Source of the DNA: an uncultured Bacteroides sp.
GTDB lineage: Bacteria; Bacteroidota; Bacteroidia; Bacteroidales; Bacteroidaceae
Assembly: GCA_947173895.1 (NCBI GenBank)
Contig: CAMWGU010000012.1
Coordinates: forward strand, 1 to 61,715
Length of the DNA stretch: 61,715 bases
Direction of reading: 5' to 3'
This document shows positions 44,006 through 53,459 of this stretch, piece after piece. A model generated the notes under the pieces. It made no database searches, had not been told where the DNA came from, and saw nothing but the letters and a program-made list of their open reading frames with translations. Positions within the stretch are counted from its first letter, which is position 1. Every line of letters begins with the position of its first letter. Made by a program: the position numbers and the translations under genes.

Positions 44006-45181
44006 ATGAAATACGATTTTGATAAAGTGATAGACCGCAGTGGTACGGCTGCTGAGAAATTGGAGGGGCTGAATCAGATATGGGGACGTACTGATTTGAT
44101 TCCTTTATGGGTGGCTGATATGGATTTTGCTACAGCTCCTTTCGTGATGGAAGCTATACGCAAGCGTTGCGAGAATGAGGTGCTGGGCTATACCGGCAAG
44201 CCGGACAGTTATTATGCAGCTATTGTCGATTGGGTGGGAAAGCGTTATGATATGACAGTGGCGAAGGAGATGATTCATTTTGTTCCGGGCATTGTTCCGG
44301 GCATTGGCATGGCAATGAACTGCTTTACCCGGAAAGGGGATAAGGTGATGATTCAGCCTCCTGTTTATCATCCTTTTTCGTGGCTTACTACTCGTAATGA
44401 GCGTGTTTTGGTGGCCAACCCGCTGAAGTGGGAAAACGGCATGTACCGGATGGACAAAGAGGCTTTCCGCAGACAGATTAAAGGTTGCAAACTGTTCATT
44501 TTGTGTAATCCTCATAACCCCGGTGGAGTGGTATGGACCGAAGAAGAGCTCCGGATGGTCGCCGATGTATGTTATGATGAAAAGGTGCTGGTCTTTTCAG
44601 ATGAAATTCATGCGGACTTGACTTTGCCTCCGCGCAAGCACCGGCCTTTTGCTGCCATCAGCGAGAAGGCCAGAATGAATTCCGTCACCTTCATGTCGCC
44701 CAGCAAAGCGTTCAATATGCCGGGTTTGTCGGCTTCTCATGCGATTATTTTCAATGAAGAACTGCGCAATCGGTTCCGCGCTTATATAGATGCGGGTGAG
44801 TTGGATATGGGGCATGTGTTTGCTTTCTTGTCGGTTGAGGCTGCTTACAGCCATGGCACCGAATGGCTGGACCAATGTCTGGCATATATTCAGGGAAACA
44901 TTGATTTTGTGGATGAATTTCTGAAAAGACATGCGCCTAAAATCAAGGTTGTCAGGCCCGAAGCCTCGTACTTGGTGTGGCTGGACTGCCGTGAATTGGG
45001 TATGAGCCAAGAAGCCTTGAATGATTTCTTTGTAGACAAGGCGCGTCTGGCACTGAATGATGGTGCGATGTTCGGCAAAGAGGGGACCGGCTTTATGAGA
45101 CTGAACGTGGCGAGTCCCCGATGCGTTATAGAAAAGGCTATGGGGCAATTGGCTGAGGCATATCGGATTATGGAGGGCTGA
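44006..45181 (+). CDS. PLP-dependent aminotransferase, MalY/PatB family (putative C-S beta-lyase)
   Basis: 391 residues, cytoplasmic, fold type I. The family starts with the typical YDFDKVIDRSGTAAEK-W-like stretch and IPLWVADMDFATAPFVMEAI. The PLP motifs are visible: NPHNPGGVVW (cofactor phosphate and Asn), FSDEIHADL with the Asp that contacts the pyridine nitrogen, and Lys234 in SPSKAFNMPG as the Schiff-base lysine. Members of the MalY/PatB group usually act as cystathionine beta-lyases; some are aminotransferases. It has its own promoter and is a monocistronic gene convergent with the AI-2E-family gene. It is not part of the PUL. Confidence 0.92.
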   Translation: MKYDFDKVIDRSGTAAEKLEGLNQIWGRTDLIPLWVADMDFATAPFVMEAIRKRCENEVLGYTGKPDSYYAAIVDWVGKRYDMTVAKEMIHFVPGIVPGIGMAMNCFTRKGDKVMIQPPVYHPFSWLTTRNERVLVANPLKWENGMYRMDKEAFRRQIKGCKLFILCNPHNPGGVVWTEEELRMVADVCYDEKVLVFSDEIHADLTLPPRKHRPFAAISEKARMNSVTFMSPSKAFNMPGLSASHAIIFNEELRNRFRAYIDAGELDMGHVFAFLSVEAAYSHGTEWLDQCLAYIQGNIDFVDEFLKRHAPKIKVVRPEASYLVWLDCRELGMSQEALNDFFVDKARLALNDGAMFGKEGTGFMRLNVASPRCVIEKAMGQLAEAYRIMEG

Positions 45182-45222
45182 TATGCCTGCCTGTGTGTGT
45201 TATGTTTTCATCCGGTTCGTTC

Positions 45223-46224
45223 TTATTTCAAGTATTGTGTCTTGAAGATGTTTACGCATAGCATGAAGATGGATAGCAGCAGGGGGCCGAAAATGACTCC
45301 CATGAAGCCGAATAAGGACAGTCCGACCACTACACCGAAAATGGTGATGAGCGGGTGGGTATCGGCCATTTTCTTTTGCAGGATGAAACGGATGAGGTTG
45401 TCGACATTGGTCACAATGAGCGCGCAGTAAAGCAACAGGCCGATGGCATGTGTCCATTCTCCCGAAAGGGCCAGATAGGCGGCTAGCGGAAGCCATACCA
45501 AGGTTGTCCCTATGATGGGGATAACTGTGGCAAAGCAGGTGAAGAATCCGAACAGCAACGCGCTGGGCACTCCAAACAGATAGTATCCTAAAGTGGCTAT
45601 TCCTCCTTGGATGACTGCCAGCAGCGGAATGCCGATGGCATTGCTCCTGACTATCCGGTTGATTTCTTTCAGGACGTGCTGTTTGTTTTCATCGCTGAAT
45701 GGCAATAGGTCGTAGATGTATTTTTCCATCCGGGTACCTCCGATCAGCATGGAGTAGAGAATGAAAACCAACACGAAGGCGTTGACGGCGAAACTGCTGA
45801 TGCTTCCCATCAGAAACTGTCCGATGATGGGAAGGATGGATGCTACGGATGAGATGTTTTCTGCACTGAACAGGTCGTATCCTGTTTGTGCATGAAGTTG
45901 GGATGCCAGATCGGTTATCGTATGTACAAAGCCGGTTGTATCTACATTGATGGTCTGTAGTTTATTGATCAGTAGCCAGACGGCCAGGGCCAGGGGTACT
46001 AAGAAACACAGGATGGCTTCTATTAGCAGCAGAATGGCTGTGACACTTTTCCGTATATGCTTTTGGGTGGTGAGATATAGCATTTGTTTTCTTACCATAA
46101 TATAAATGGTGCATGCTCCCAAAATGCCTCCCATGAAGGGCGATATTTTTAGAAAAAGAATCAGCCCTAATCCTAATATGATGATAATCAGGGAATATTT
46201 CCAGTATTGTTCTTTTATGTTCAT
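45223..46224 (-). CDS. AI-2E family transporter-like membrane protein
   Basis: 333 residues with about seven to eight hydrophobic segments: a first pair near residues 10-55, one near 65-90, and a C-terminal group (LFGVPSALLFGFFTCFATVIPIIGTTLVWLPLAAYLAL, LVIFGVVVGLSLFGFMGVIFGPLLLS). The PIIGTTLVWLP and FGFMGVIFGPLL phrases are hallmarks of the AI-2E/UPF0118 (PerM-like) family. Family members have been linked to autoinducer-2 export or Na+/H+ antiport; the substrate here is unknown. A very strong hairpin ends just before its start codon. It is the last gene after GH84 and TPR on this strand. Confidence 0.9.
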   Translation of the reverse strand: MNIKEQYWKYSLIIIILGLGLILFLKISPFMGGILGACTIYIMVRKQMLYLTTQKHIRKSVTAILLLIEAILCFLVPLALAVWLLINKLQTINVDTTGFVHTITDLASQLHAQTGYDLFSAENISSVASILPIIGQFLMGSISSFAVNAFVLVFILYSMLIGGTRMEKYIYDLLPFSDENKQHVLKEINRIVRSNAIGIPLLAVIQGGIATLGYYLFGVPSALLFGFFTCFATVIPIIGTTLVWLPLAAYLALSGEWTHAIGLLLYCALIVTNVDNLIRFILQKKMADTHPLITIFGVVVGLSLFGFMGVIFGPLLLSIFMLCVNIFKTQYLK

Positions 46225-46225
46225 A

Positions 46226-46267
46226 CGTTTTATTGTTTATCTGGTCATGCCGGATAAACAATAAAAC
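46226..46267 (-). terminator. Long perfect hairpin between TPR and AI-2E genes
   Basis: CGTTTTATTGTTTATC pairs with GATAAACAATAAAACG, giving a stem of 16 bp or more with a short loop. The minus-strand stem ends one base before the ATG of the AI-2E gene (46,224), so the entire ribosome-binding region lies in the stem. It may be a terminator or a translation-blocking structure. Confidence 0.65.
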
Positions 46268-46288
46268 GAAGTGGAATGTTCTCGGTTC

Positions 46289-47239
46289 TCAGAACGGAAC
46301 ATTTCGGTTCATGTTTTCATAATTGTTGTATTGTCCGCTGATGTTTGCTTCGCTTTCGGGAGCTAGTTCGATGGCTTTTTTCATATCTTCTACAGAGCCG
46401 TTTTTGTCTCCCTTCAGCAGTTTGATGCGTCCCCGTTCGTGGTAGGCCCGGGCAAAGCTTGGATTGATTTCGATGGCTTCTTCGTATACTGCCAGTGCTT
46501 TGTCCAGGTCTTTGTTCGTCAAATACAGTTCTCCCAACAAAAGGTAGGCTTTTTCGTTGAACGGATTGAGCGTAAGCACTTGGTTGAAGCATTCTTGGGC
46601 TTGGTTTGGCTCGCCTGTAGCGGCCAGGATTTCTCCTTTCAACAGCAGGGCCTGCTCGTCGTCCGGATTCAGGGTGAGCAGTATTTGTATATCTTCGGCG
46701 GCGTCTTTTGCCTGTTTCATGTTCCAAAGTACTTCGGCGCGCAGTTGATAGGCTTCGGCGTAATCTTCTTTTAGGACTATGGCTTTGGTCAGCATGGCAA
46801 TGGCGCCGATTTCATCTTTCATGCCGATTGCTGCTTTGGCTGTCAGATAGAAAGCGAGCGGATTTTTATTGTCCAGGGCCAGTGCTTTCCGACAGGCGTT
46901 ATTCATGCCTTCATAGTTTTCTTGCATGTAACAGATGCCTGCCAGTGACAGGAGTGTGTCTGTTTGTTCCGGGTCTTTGCCAACTATGCGGTTCAGAGCG
47001 GTGCGGGCATCGTCCAGGCGGTTTGCCTGAGTGTATGTGGTGGCCAGCAGGCCGAGGGTTTCCGGCTCGTCATTGATGGCGGCTGCTTCTTCAAAGCATT
47101 TAATGGCGTATGTCAGTTTGCCCATGCGTTGGGCGCGAATGCCGTCATATTTTAATATCTCGAAATTCTTTTTTTTGTTCTTCTCTTTTTCGGTTTCGGA
47201 GTTGCTGTTTCTGCCGAATAAGGATTTAAATAAGCCCAT
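46289..47239 (-). CDS. Tetratricopeptide repeat protein
   Basis: 316 residues without a signal peptide. A basic, low-complexity start (SETEKEKNKKKNFEIL) is followed by about seven to eight 34-residue TPR units with the usual W/L-G-Y-A-F-A-P pattern, for example LTYAIKCFEEAAAINDEPE, AKAAIGMKDEIGAIAMLTKA and AVYEEAIEINPSFARAYHER. TPR proteins mediate protein contacts; no enzyme domain is present. It lies 14 bp after the GH84 gene on the same strand, so the two are probably co-transcribed. The partner is unknown. Confidence 0.92.
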   Translation of the reverse strand: MGLFKSLFGRNSNSETEKEKNKKKNFEILKYDGIRAQRMGKLTYAIKCFEEAAAINDEPETLGLLATTYTQANRLDDARTALNRIVGKDPEQTDTLLSLAGICYMQENYEGMNNACRKALALDNKNPLAFYLTAKAAIGMKDEIGAIAMLTKAIVLKEDYAEAYQLRAEVLWNMKQAKDAAEDIQILLTLNPDDEQALLLKGEILAATGEPNQAQECFNQVLTLNPFNEKAYLLLGELYLTNKDLDKALAVYEEAIEINPSFARAYHERGRIKLLKGDKNGSVEDMKKAIELAPESEANISGQYNNYENMNRNVPF

Positions 47240-47253
47240 AATGTATAATCGTT

Positions 47254-49467
47254 TTATTTGTCTATTGCTATAATGAATCTTCTTAGGTAGATTTCTTGTT
47301 CTTGATTTTGGGTATTGGTGAACCGCACTGCTTTTATCGGTTTCTTTTGCAGGTCGACAACCAGTCTGTTCTTTTCTTGTTTGAAATCTGTTTTTTCCCA
47401 GTCTGTTCCGTTTTCGGATGTTTCAAGTGTTCCCCAAACGGCTGCTTCGGGTTTACCCAAATCCATATCAATGTATTTACCGGGATAAACCTGATCCAAT
47501 TCGATTGTCAACGAACCTTGGGCGGGCCATTTGATTACTTCCAATGCCGGAGATACTTGAATGCGGTTTGTCTTTACCTGTAAGGGTAAATTCTTTATTT
47601 GGCTGATGTCACTGATTAATTTGTGTGGCATGTAGTCGGTTGCTGCATTAAGTTGTGTATGGTGCTTCCGGTTATAGCATTGTGTGACGGTAGTAAAAGT
47701 CTGGTCTATCAGTGGTTTGATTACTTTTCCGGCGGTCTTTACTCCGGGTTGGTACGGATTCTGGTTGTAGGTCTGGTCTGTTTGGAACATTTGTTGTTGC
47801 AAAGCCTTTACGTGTTTGTATTTTCGTATGAACAGAGCCTGGTCGTTGTTGTGATATGCTTTGACCATTGCCATCACTTCTTGTCCGGTTTCGCCCAGCA
47901 GTTTGAACTGATACAGCCAGGGCATTATCTCTGTGACAATCGGATTCTTGTCGGCATGTGCCACCAAAATGTCGCTTGATTCAATCATCTTGCAGAATGT
48001 TTCTTCCAGGGTTGAGTAATCTTTGTCATCATAAATCTGGCTTTTTATATATGTATCAGTAAATCGCTGAGCTACAGGCTGAAGTTCTACAGACTCTTCT
48101 CGGCGATATCTGTGTCCATTAGGGCCTAAGTCGGAGTTGTGTGCAGCAAAGAATTCTAATTCGGCAGCGGCTTCGGGCAATATATTCGCGATAGCGTCTT
48201 TCCAGGTCTTTTCGCTATTGTATTGCATGGGGTTCCATGCGTAGGATGCTACGCTGTAAATGGCTATTTTCGAGGCTTCCGCATGTTCCATCGGGTTGGT
48301 GACGAATCCGGACATCTGATGGGCTATCTGTGTATCGTTTCCATACACCGGTCCCATGAGCAAATGGTCGCGCACATAGTCGGATACTGGGAAATTCCAC
48401 CATATATAGGCAGGGCGTTTGATCCGTTCGTTTATCCACTCGATGCCTTCTTGGGTGATGTCGGAGATCACACGGTCTCCTGTCCACATGATTTGTATGG
48501 ATGGGTTCAGTTTGTCTCCCAATGTGGTGAGGTATCCTTTGGATGGATCGGACCAGCTTTTATTATATTCTGTGGGGCACATGATGAGTGGAGTAACATC
48601 CGGTTTGCTTTTTACAAAGTGTTCGTCTATGTAGTTCAGCAGCTCTGCCTGTTTGACGGGATTGGTGCCTTCGCCTGATATGTCGTCGAAAAAGACGGCA
48701 AAGGAACGGACTCCAAGTTGGTACATATTTTCGAATTTCTTCAGTAATAGGTCGCGGTCTTCCTGATTCCATCGGATGTCTTGTCCCGGATGGATGGCCC
48801 AAACAAAATCGACTTCGTGCGCTTGGGCTACTTTCACTAATTCTTGTAATTGTGCTGCTTCTTGTGCCGGATAGGGCAGGCGCCAGTTGGGCGAACTATG
48901 GTAGGGATCGTCTTTTGGACCATATATATATGTGTTTATTTTGTTTTCGCCATAGAAGCGCAGTTGGCGTAGACGGGCTTCATGGCTCCAAGGAGTTCCG
49001 TAGAATCCTTCTACGACACCGCGGTAGCGTATGGACGGATAGTCTTGTATTTCTACCACAGGCAGTTGGTTGTCTTTGAGCAATTGTTTCAATGTTTGCA
49101 AGGCGTAATAGGTTCCGCGTTCATCATTTCCCGCCAGAACTATTTCTTTGTCATTGATGGACAGATAATAACCTTCTTTTTGCTTGGGAATTTGGCGTGC
49201 AAACTTACGGATGGCTTTGTCTTCTTTCTCTCCGATATAGATGCGTATTTTGGCTTGATTGGCTTGTTTGCCGTTTAAAAGTTCTTTTAGTTCTTTGACG
49301 GCATGAAGATTGGCATCCTGTTCTCCTGAAATCAGGTAAGTTTCGGGTAGCGCGATCAGCTTGTCAGAAACAATGGCTTGTTGGGGAGTAGGCTGAATGT
49401 TTGTATATTGCGCATGGATATGTGTTCCGGCAAGCAGATAAATACAGGTTAAAAACAGTTTTTTCAT
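47254..49467 (-). CDS. GH84 family beta-N-acetylglucosaminidase (O-GlcNAcase-like)
   Basis: This exo-acting hexosaminidase removes beta-linked GlcNAc by substrate-assisted catalysis. The signal peptide ends GTHIHAQ. A GH20b-type N-terminal domain is followed by the barrel opening RYRGVVEGFYGTPWSHEAR, and then a helical C-terminal region and a beta-sandwich module. The catalytic pair is Asp261-Asp262 in AVFFDDISGEG, which matches the two adjacent Asp of the characterised B. thetaiotaomicron enzyme. 737 residues is the usual length. It stands apart from the PUL, with its own -7 element upstream, and is followed by the TPR gene. Confidence 0.95.
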   Translation of the reverse strand: MKKLFLTCIYLLAGTHIHAQYTNIQPTPQQAIVSDKLIALPETYLISGEQDANLHAVKELKELLNGKQANQAKIRIYIGEKEDKAIRKFARQIPKQKEGYYLSINDKEIVLAGNDERGTYYALQTLKQLLKDNQLPVVEIQDYPSIRYRGVVEGFYGTPWSHEARLRQLRFYGENKINTYIYGPKDDPYHSSPNWRLPYPAQEAAQLQELVKVAQAHEVDFVWAIHPGQDIRWNQEDRDLLLKKFENMYQLGVRSFAVFFDDISGEGTNPVKQAELLNYIDEHFVKSKPDVTPLIMCPTEYNKSWSDPSKGYLTTLGDKLNPSIQIMWTGDRVISDITQEGIEWINERIKRPAYIWWNFPVSDYVRDHLLMGPVYGNDTQIAHQMSGFVTNPMEHAEASKIAIYSVASYAWNPMQYNSEKTWKDAIANILPEAAAELEFFAAHNSDLGPNGHRYRREESVELQPVAQRFTDTYIKSQIYDDKDYSTLEETFCKMIESSDILVAHADKNPIVTEIMPWLYQFKLLGETGQEVMAMVKAYHNNDQALFIRKYKHVKALQQQMFQTDQTYNQNPYQPGVKTAGKVIKPLIDQTFTTVTQCYNRKHHTQLNAATDYMPHKLISDISQIKNLPLQVKTNRIQVSPALEVIKWPAQGSLTIELDQVYPGKYIDMDLGKPEAAVWGTLETSENGTDWEKTDFKQEKNRLVVDLQKKPIKAVRFTNTQNQEQEIYLRRFIIAIDK

Positions 49468-49502
49468 GATAATTATTGATATGAAATTAGTTAATTTGAA
49501 GG

Positions 49503-49510
49503 CAAAGATA
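49503..49510 (-). promoter_or_regulatory. TAnnTTTG -7 element before GH84 gene
   Basis: On the minus strand the sequence reads TATCTTTG, 36 bp before the GH84 start codon. Confidence 0.55.
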
Positions 49511-49555
49511 ATGAAATGTGTAATAAATGAAGAATGAAAAATAAAAAAAGCCCTG

Positions 49556-51451
49556 TCACACCGAAAGAATTCCGTCTTTCAGATGAATTGCCTCTTCTTC
49601 CAATAGATAGGATAACACTTGGTTGGCCTTGGCTTTGTCTCCATTTATTTTGTCTAGTAAAAGGTATACGGGCAGTGATTCGTTCTTTAATAATGACAGA
49701 AGTTGTTCTTCCAAATTTTGGAATTCACCTGTGCGGAGTCCTGAATTGTGTTTGCTTAGGCATACATCGCATTGTCCGCAATTGTGCTCGTTCTTTTCTC
49801 CAAAATATCTGAGAAGCATTCGGCTGCGGCATTTGTTGTCGGCGGTGGTATATTCTATCATGGCCTTGATTCGGGCAGTATAGCTTTCTTTTCTGTCTTC
49901 GTAGATTTCTCGGGTGATGACAAGCCGGTCTTTCTCCTGCCGTTCGCGGGTATATATAATGTAAGGTGTCTTTTTTCGGGGGATGTAGTGTACGATATGT
50001 TTGCGGTTCAGTGACAGCAGGATTTCATAGATTTGTTGTCGGCTTAATCCAGAACGGAGTGCCAGCAAGTCTTCATTGATGTAGGCATAATCGGTGAACA
50101 ATCCTGTGTAGGAACGTAAAATGATGTTGATCAGTTTTTCTGTGTCCATATCATTTTCGCGTAGCTTGTAAAGTTCGTCACGCCGCATGGTGAAAATGAT
50201 GCGTGATGCGTTGTCTTGTTCATCTGTATATTCCAGATAGCCGGCGCGGGTTAAAATTTTCAGCGCGCTGTCTGCTTGTATAGGAAAATGTTTGAAATTA
50301 TGGCAGAATTCTTCTAGATTGAAAGCGAAAGTGCATCCTATGCCGTCTCCCATGGCCATTTGGAAAAAGTAATTGATGTCTTCGTATACTTTCCGGATAT
50401 AGTTTTTATCAGGGAAAGTGTCGCTGATGCGTTTGGTCAGGTTTGTTTTGTCACTTTTGGCATATAGCAGGACTGCGTATGCTTTTTGCCCGTCACGTCC
50501 GGCTCGGCCTGCTTCCTGAAAATAGGCTTCGGGAGAATCGGGTGTATCTATGTGGATGACGATGCGTACGTCTGGTTTGTCAATGCCCATGCCAAAAGCG
50601 TTAGTGGCTACCATGACGCGACTTTCACCGGTGAGCCAACTTTTTTGGCGTTGGTCTTTTATGTCGTTATTCAGTCCGGCGTGATAAAAAGTGGCGGTTA
50701 TGTTGTTATTGACCAGTAGCTCGGCTACTTCGCGTGTACGTTTTCTGTTGCGGGTATAGACAATGGCACAGCCTGATACGCTGTTCAGAATATGTAATAG
50801 TTCTGTTTGCTTGTTTTCGGTGTGTCGTACAATATAGGCCAGATTCTTTCTTTCAAAACTCATTCTGAAAATTTGGCTGTCTTTTCTGAAGTTCAGTTTT
50901 GTCTGTATGTCTTTTACAACTTCTGGAGTGGCGGTTGCTGTCAGTGCTAATACGGGTGTATGGGGAAGAAGTTCGCGTATCTCTGCTATTTTCAGATACG
51001 CAGGGCGGAAATCGTATCCCCATTGGGAGATGCAATGTGATTCGTCTACTGTAATTATGTTTATTTTCATGCTCCGCAGTTTGTTCCGAAATATTTCGGT
51101 ATCCAGCCGTTCCGGAGAAATATAAAGAAATTTGTAATCACCAAAGATGCAGTTTTCCAGTGCAATGATGATTTCTTCGCGTGTCATGCCGGAATATACG
51201 GCCAATGCCTTGATTCCTCGTTCGCGTAAATTGCGTACCTGATCTTTCATCAATGCGATGAGCGGGGTGATGACTAAACATAATCCTGGTTGTGCCAAGG
51301 CAGGTACTTGAAATGTTATAGATTTTCCTCCTCCGGTAGGCATCAATCCCAGCGTATCGTGGCCGTTTCCTATGCTTTCGATAATGTCTTTCTGTATACC
51401 TCGGAAATCATCGTATCTCCAATATTTTTTTAATATTTCTTTATAGGGCAT
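49556..51451 (-). CDS. recQ: RecQ family ATP-dependent DNA helicase
   Basis: 3'-5' DNA helicase of recombination and repair. ATG 51451 (MPYKEILKKYW) is preferred to the upstream ATG 51463. In order: motif 0 (DDFRGIQKDIIES), Walker A (MPTGGGKSITF), DESH box (VDESHCISQWGYDFRP), motif VI (QEAGRAGRDGQ), then a zinc-binding domain with CRSRMLLRYFGE and CGQCDVC. About 630 residues, similar to short RecQ forms; the C-terminal HRDC domain is not apparent. It is downstream of recJ, the exonuclease that works with RecQ in the RecF pathway, separated by a REP-like inverted repeat. Confidence 0.95.
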   Translation of the reverse strand: MPYKEILKKYWRYDDFRGIQKDIIESIGNGHDTLGLMPTGGGKSITFQVPALAQPGLCLVITPLIALMKDQVRNLRERGIKALAVYSGMTREEIIIALENCIFGDYKFLYISPERLDTEIFRNKLRSMKINIITVDESHCISQWGYDFRPAYLKIAEIRELLPHTPVLALTATATPEVVKDIQTKLNFRKDSQIFRMSFERKNLAYIVRHTENKQTELLHILNSVSGCAIVYTRNRKRTREVAELLVNNNITATFYHAGLNNDIKDQRQKSWLTGESRVMVATNAFGMGIDKPDVRIVIHIDTPDSPEAYFQEAGRAGRDGQKAYAVLLYAKSDKTNLTKRISDTFPDKNYIRKVYEDINYFFQMAMGDGIGCTFAFNLEEFCHNFKHFPIQADSALKILTRAGYLEYTDEQDNASRIIFTMRRDELYKLRENDMDTEKLINIILRSYTGLFTDYAYINEDLLALRSGLSRQQIYEILLSLNRKHIVHYIPRKKTPYIIYTRERQEKDRLVITREIYEDRKESYTARIKAMIEYTTADNKCRSRMLLRYFGEKNEHNCGQCDVCLSKHNSGLRTGEFQNLEEQLLSLLKNESLPVYLLLDKINGDKAKANQVLSYLLEEEAIHLKDGILSV

Positions 51452-51473
51452 GATAAGGAGCAAACAGGATGTT

Positions 51474-51555
51474 TTGTCATTCTGGACAGAACGAAGAATT
51501 TGTGGGAATATGGGAAACTATGTTTCGGTATTCTTCGTTCTGTTCAAAATGACAA
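51474..51555. repeat. REP-like inverted repeat between recJ and recQ
   Basis: A 26 bp arm (51474-51499, containing CAGAACGAAGAAT) pairs with 51530-51555 (containing ATTCTTCGTTCTG) with a few mismatches. The wording GTCATTCT--ACAGAACGAAGAAT resembles short interspersed repeats common in Bacteroidetes and other phyla. It could also serve as a bidirectional terminator. Confidence 0.65.
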
Positions 51556-51573
51556 GATAGAATTAAGTTATTT

Positions 51574-53295
51574 TTATTCTTCACTAGGTTTTATGTCCTC
51601 TATTTGCAATTGTACCTCACCACGTTTGTGCGTGTTTTCTTCGATGGTATAGCAAATGTCGAACGAACGTTTGGTCTTGATGTAGCGTGCCTGAGAGCTT
51701 TGTCCGAAGGCAATGCCGTTCATCACATTGTTTGATTTGTTGTCCACTAATTCCAGTTTGATATGTTCTTGGTCGCGGCCCACTACTTTGCTGGTTCCAT
51801 AATCATATACGTTGTGGGTGCAAAAAATTGGTTTGTGGTTGTCTGGACCGAAAGGGTTGAACTTTTTCAGGTCGGCATGGAATTTAGGGGTGATGTCTCG
51901 AAAATCAATCTCAGCATCAATGTCTATGACAGCACTGGTTTGTTCGGGAAGAATATGTTCTGTGACGTATGCTTCAAAACGGCGTGTGAATTCTTCTACA
52001 TTTTCCACTTTCATGGACAATCCTGCCGCATACGTGTGCCCTCCAAAGTTTTCCAACAAATCACGACAATGTTCGATGGCTTTGTATACATCAAATCCTG
52101 AAACAGAGCGGGCGGATCCTGTTGCTAAGTTATCGGTACGTGTCAATACGACTGCCGGACGATAATAGATTTCGGTCAGGCGTGATGCTACAATTCCGAT
52201 GACTCCTTTGTGCCATGCTTCATTATAAATGACGATAGAACGACGGTCTGCCAGTTCTTCCAGCCGTTCTACAATCCGGTTTGCTTCTTCGGTCATGGTT
52301 TTATCCAAGTCCTTGCGCGTTTCATTGTATTGATTGATTTGATTGGCTTTTTCTAGTGCAGACGAAAAATCTTTCTCTATGAGTAGTTCTACTGCTTCTT
52401 TTCCGTTTTGTATGCGTCCGGATGCGTTGATGCGTGGACCAATTTTGAATACGATATCTCCTACTGTAATTTCTTTATCGGATAATCCACATACGTCAAT
52501 AATAGCTTTCAGCCCTACACTGGGGTTGGAATTCAATTGCTTTAATCCGTGATGTGTCAACACACGGTTTTCTCCCATGATAGGTACGATGTCTGATGCT
52601 ACACTGACAGCAACTAAATCCAATAAAGGAGTCAGTTGGTGAAATTCGATGCCGTTGTTCAGTGCAAAAGCTTGCATGAATTTGAATCCTACGCCACATC
52701 CCGAAAGGTGATCATAAGGATACAGATTGTCTATACGTTTGGCATTCAGAATGGCTACAGCCGGTGGCAATACGTCATCAGGTACATGATGGTCGCAAAT
52801 GATGAAATCAATGCCTTTTTCTTTCGCATAGGCAATTTCATCTACGGCCTTGATGCCGCAGTCCAACACGATGATGAGTTTTACTCCTGTTTCGTAAGCA
52901 TAATTCACCCCTTTTACTGATACTCCATATCCTTCGTTATATCGGTCGGGAATATAGTAATCAATGTTCGAATAGAACTGTTGGAGAAATTTGTACACCA
53001 ATGCTACGGCTGTTGTACCGTCTACATCATAATCCCCATAAACCATTATACGTTCCTTTCTGCCCATAGCTTGGTTGAGCCGTTCTACAGCGATGTTCAT
53101 ATCCTTCATCAGGAATGGGTCGTGCAGTTCGTTAAGCTGGGGGCGGAAAAACCGTTTAGCCTCTGCTGCTGAAGTTATGCCTCTTTCCAGCAACAGTTTA
53201 CAAAGAATCGGGCTGATTCCAGTTTCCTTTGCTAGGGCTTTGGCTGCTTCTGTATGTTCTTGGCTTGGAGGTTGATAATTCCATTTGTGATTCAT
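51574..53295 (-). CDS. recJ: Single-stranded-DNA-specific exonuclease RecJ
   Basis: 5'-3' ssDNA exonuclease of the DHH superfamily. ATG 53295 (MNHKWNYQPPS) is used; the open frame extends 40 codons upstream, but that part overlaps the neighbouring terminator and is unlike RecJ. The motifs are visible in order: YGDYDVDGTTAVAL, CDHHVPDD, LSGCGVGFKFMQ, GPRINASGRIQNG (the DHHA1-preceding part), FGGHTYAAG, then an OB-fold C-terminus. About 574 residues is normal. Followed after a hairpin by recQ. A near-match to the -7 element (TAACTTTA) lies about 80 bp upstream. Confidence 0.96.
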   Translation of the reverse strand: MNHKWNYQPPSQEHTEAAKALAKETGISPILCKLLLERGITSAAEAKRFFRPQLNELHDPFLMKDMNIAVERLNQAMGRKERIMVYGDYDVDGTTAVALVYKFLQQFYSNIDYYIPDRYNEGYGVSVKGVNYAYETGVKLIIVLDCGIKAVDEIAYAKEKGIDFIICDHHVPDDVLPPAVAILNAKRIDNLYPYDHLSGCGVGFKFMQAFALNNGIEFHQLTPLLDLVAVSVASDIVPIMGENRVLTHHGLKQLNSNPSVGLKAIIDVCGLSDKEITVGDIVFKIGPRINASGRIQNGKEAVELLIEKDFSSALEKANQINQYNETRKDLDKTMTEEANRIVERLEELADRRSIVIYNEAWHKGVIGIVASRLTEIYYRPAVVLTRTDNLATGSARSVSGFDVYKAIEHCRDLLENFGGHTYAAGLSMKVENVEEFTRRFEAYVTEHILPEQTSAVIDIDAEIDFRDITPKFHADLKKFNPFGPDNHKPIFCTHNVYDYGTSKVVGRDQEHIKLELVDNKSNNVMNGIAFGQSSQARYIKTKRSFDICYTIEENTHKRGEVQLQIEDIKPSEE

Positions 53296-53395
53296 TTTAT
53301 ATATTGTTTTTTCTTTTTTCTGCTCTCGGTGGCATGGCTCAACTGTTTTGAGGCTATACCTGCCCAATTGAATCGTAAAGTTAGGAAAAAACCAA

Positions 53396-53438
53396 TAAAA
53401 AACCGCTAATTCCATCTTAATTTTATGGAATTAGCGGT
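53396..53438 (-). terminator. Terminator after C1 aminopeptidase gene
   Basis: A perfect 14 bp stem (53402-53415 with 53425-53438, ACCGCTAATTCCAT and its complement) is followed on the minus strand by TTTTTT. Confidence 0.9.
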
Positions 53439-53459
53439 AAAATGTTGTGTGATAGTAGA

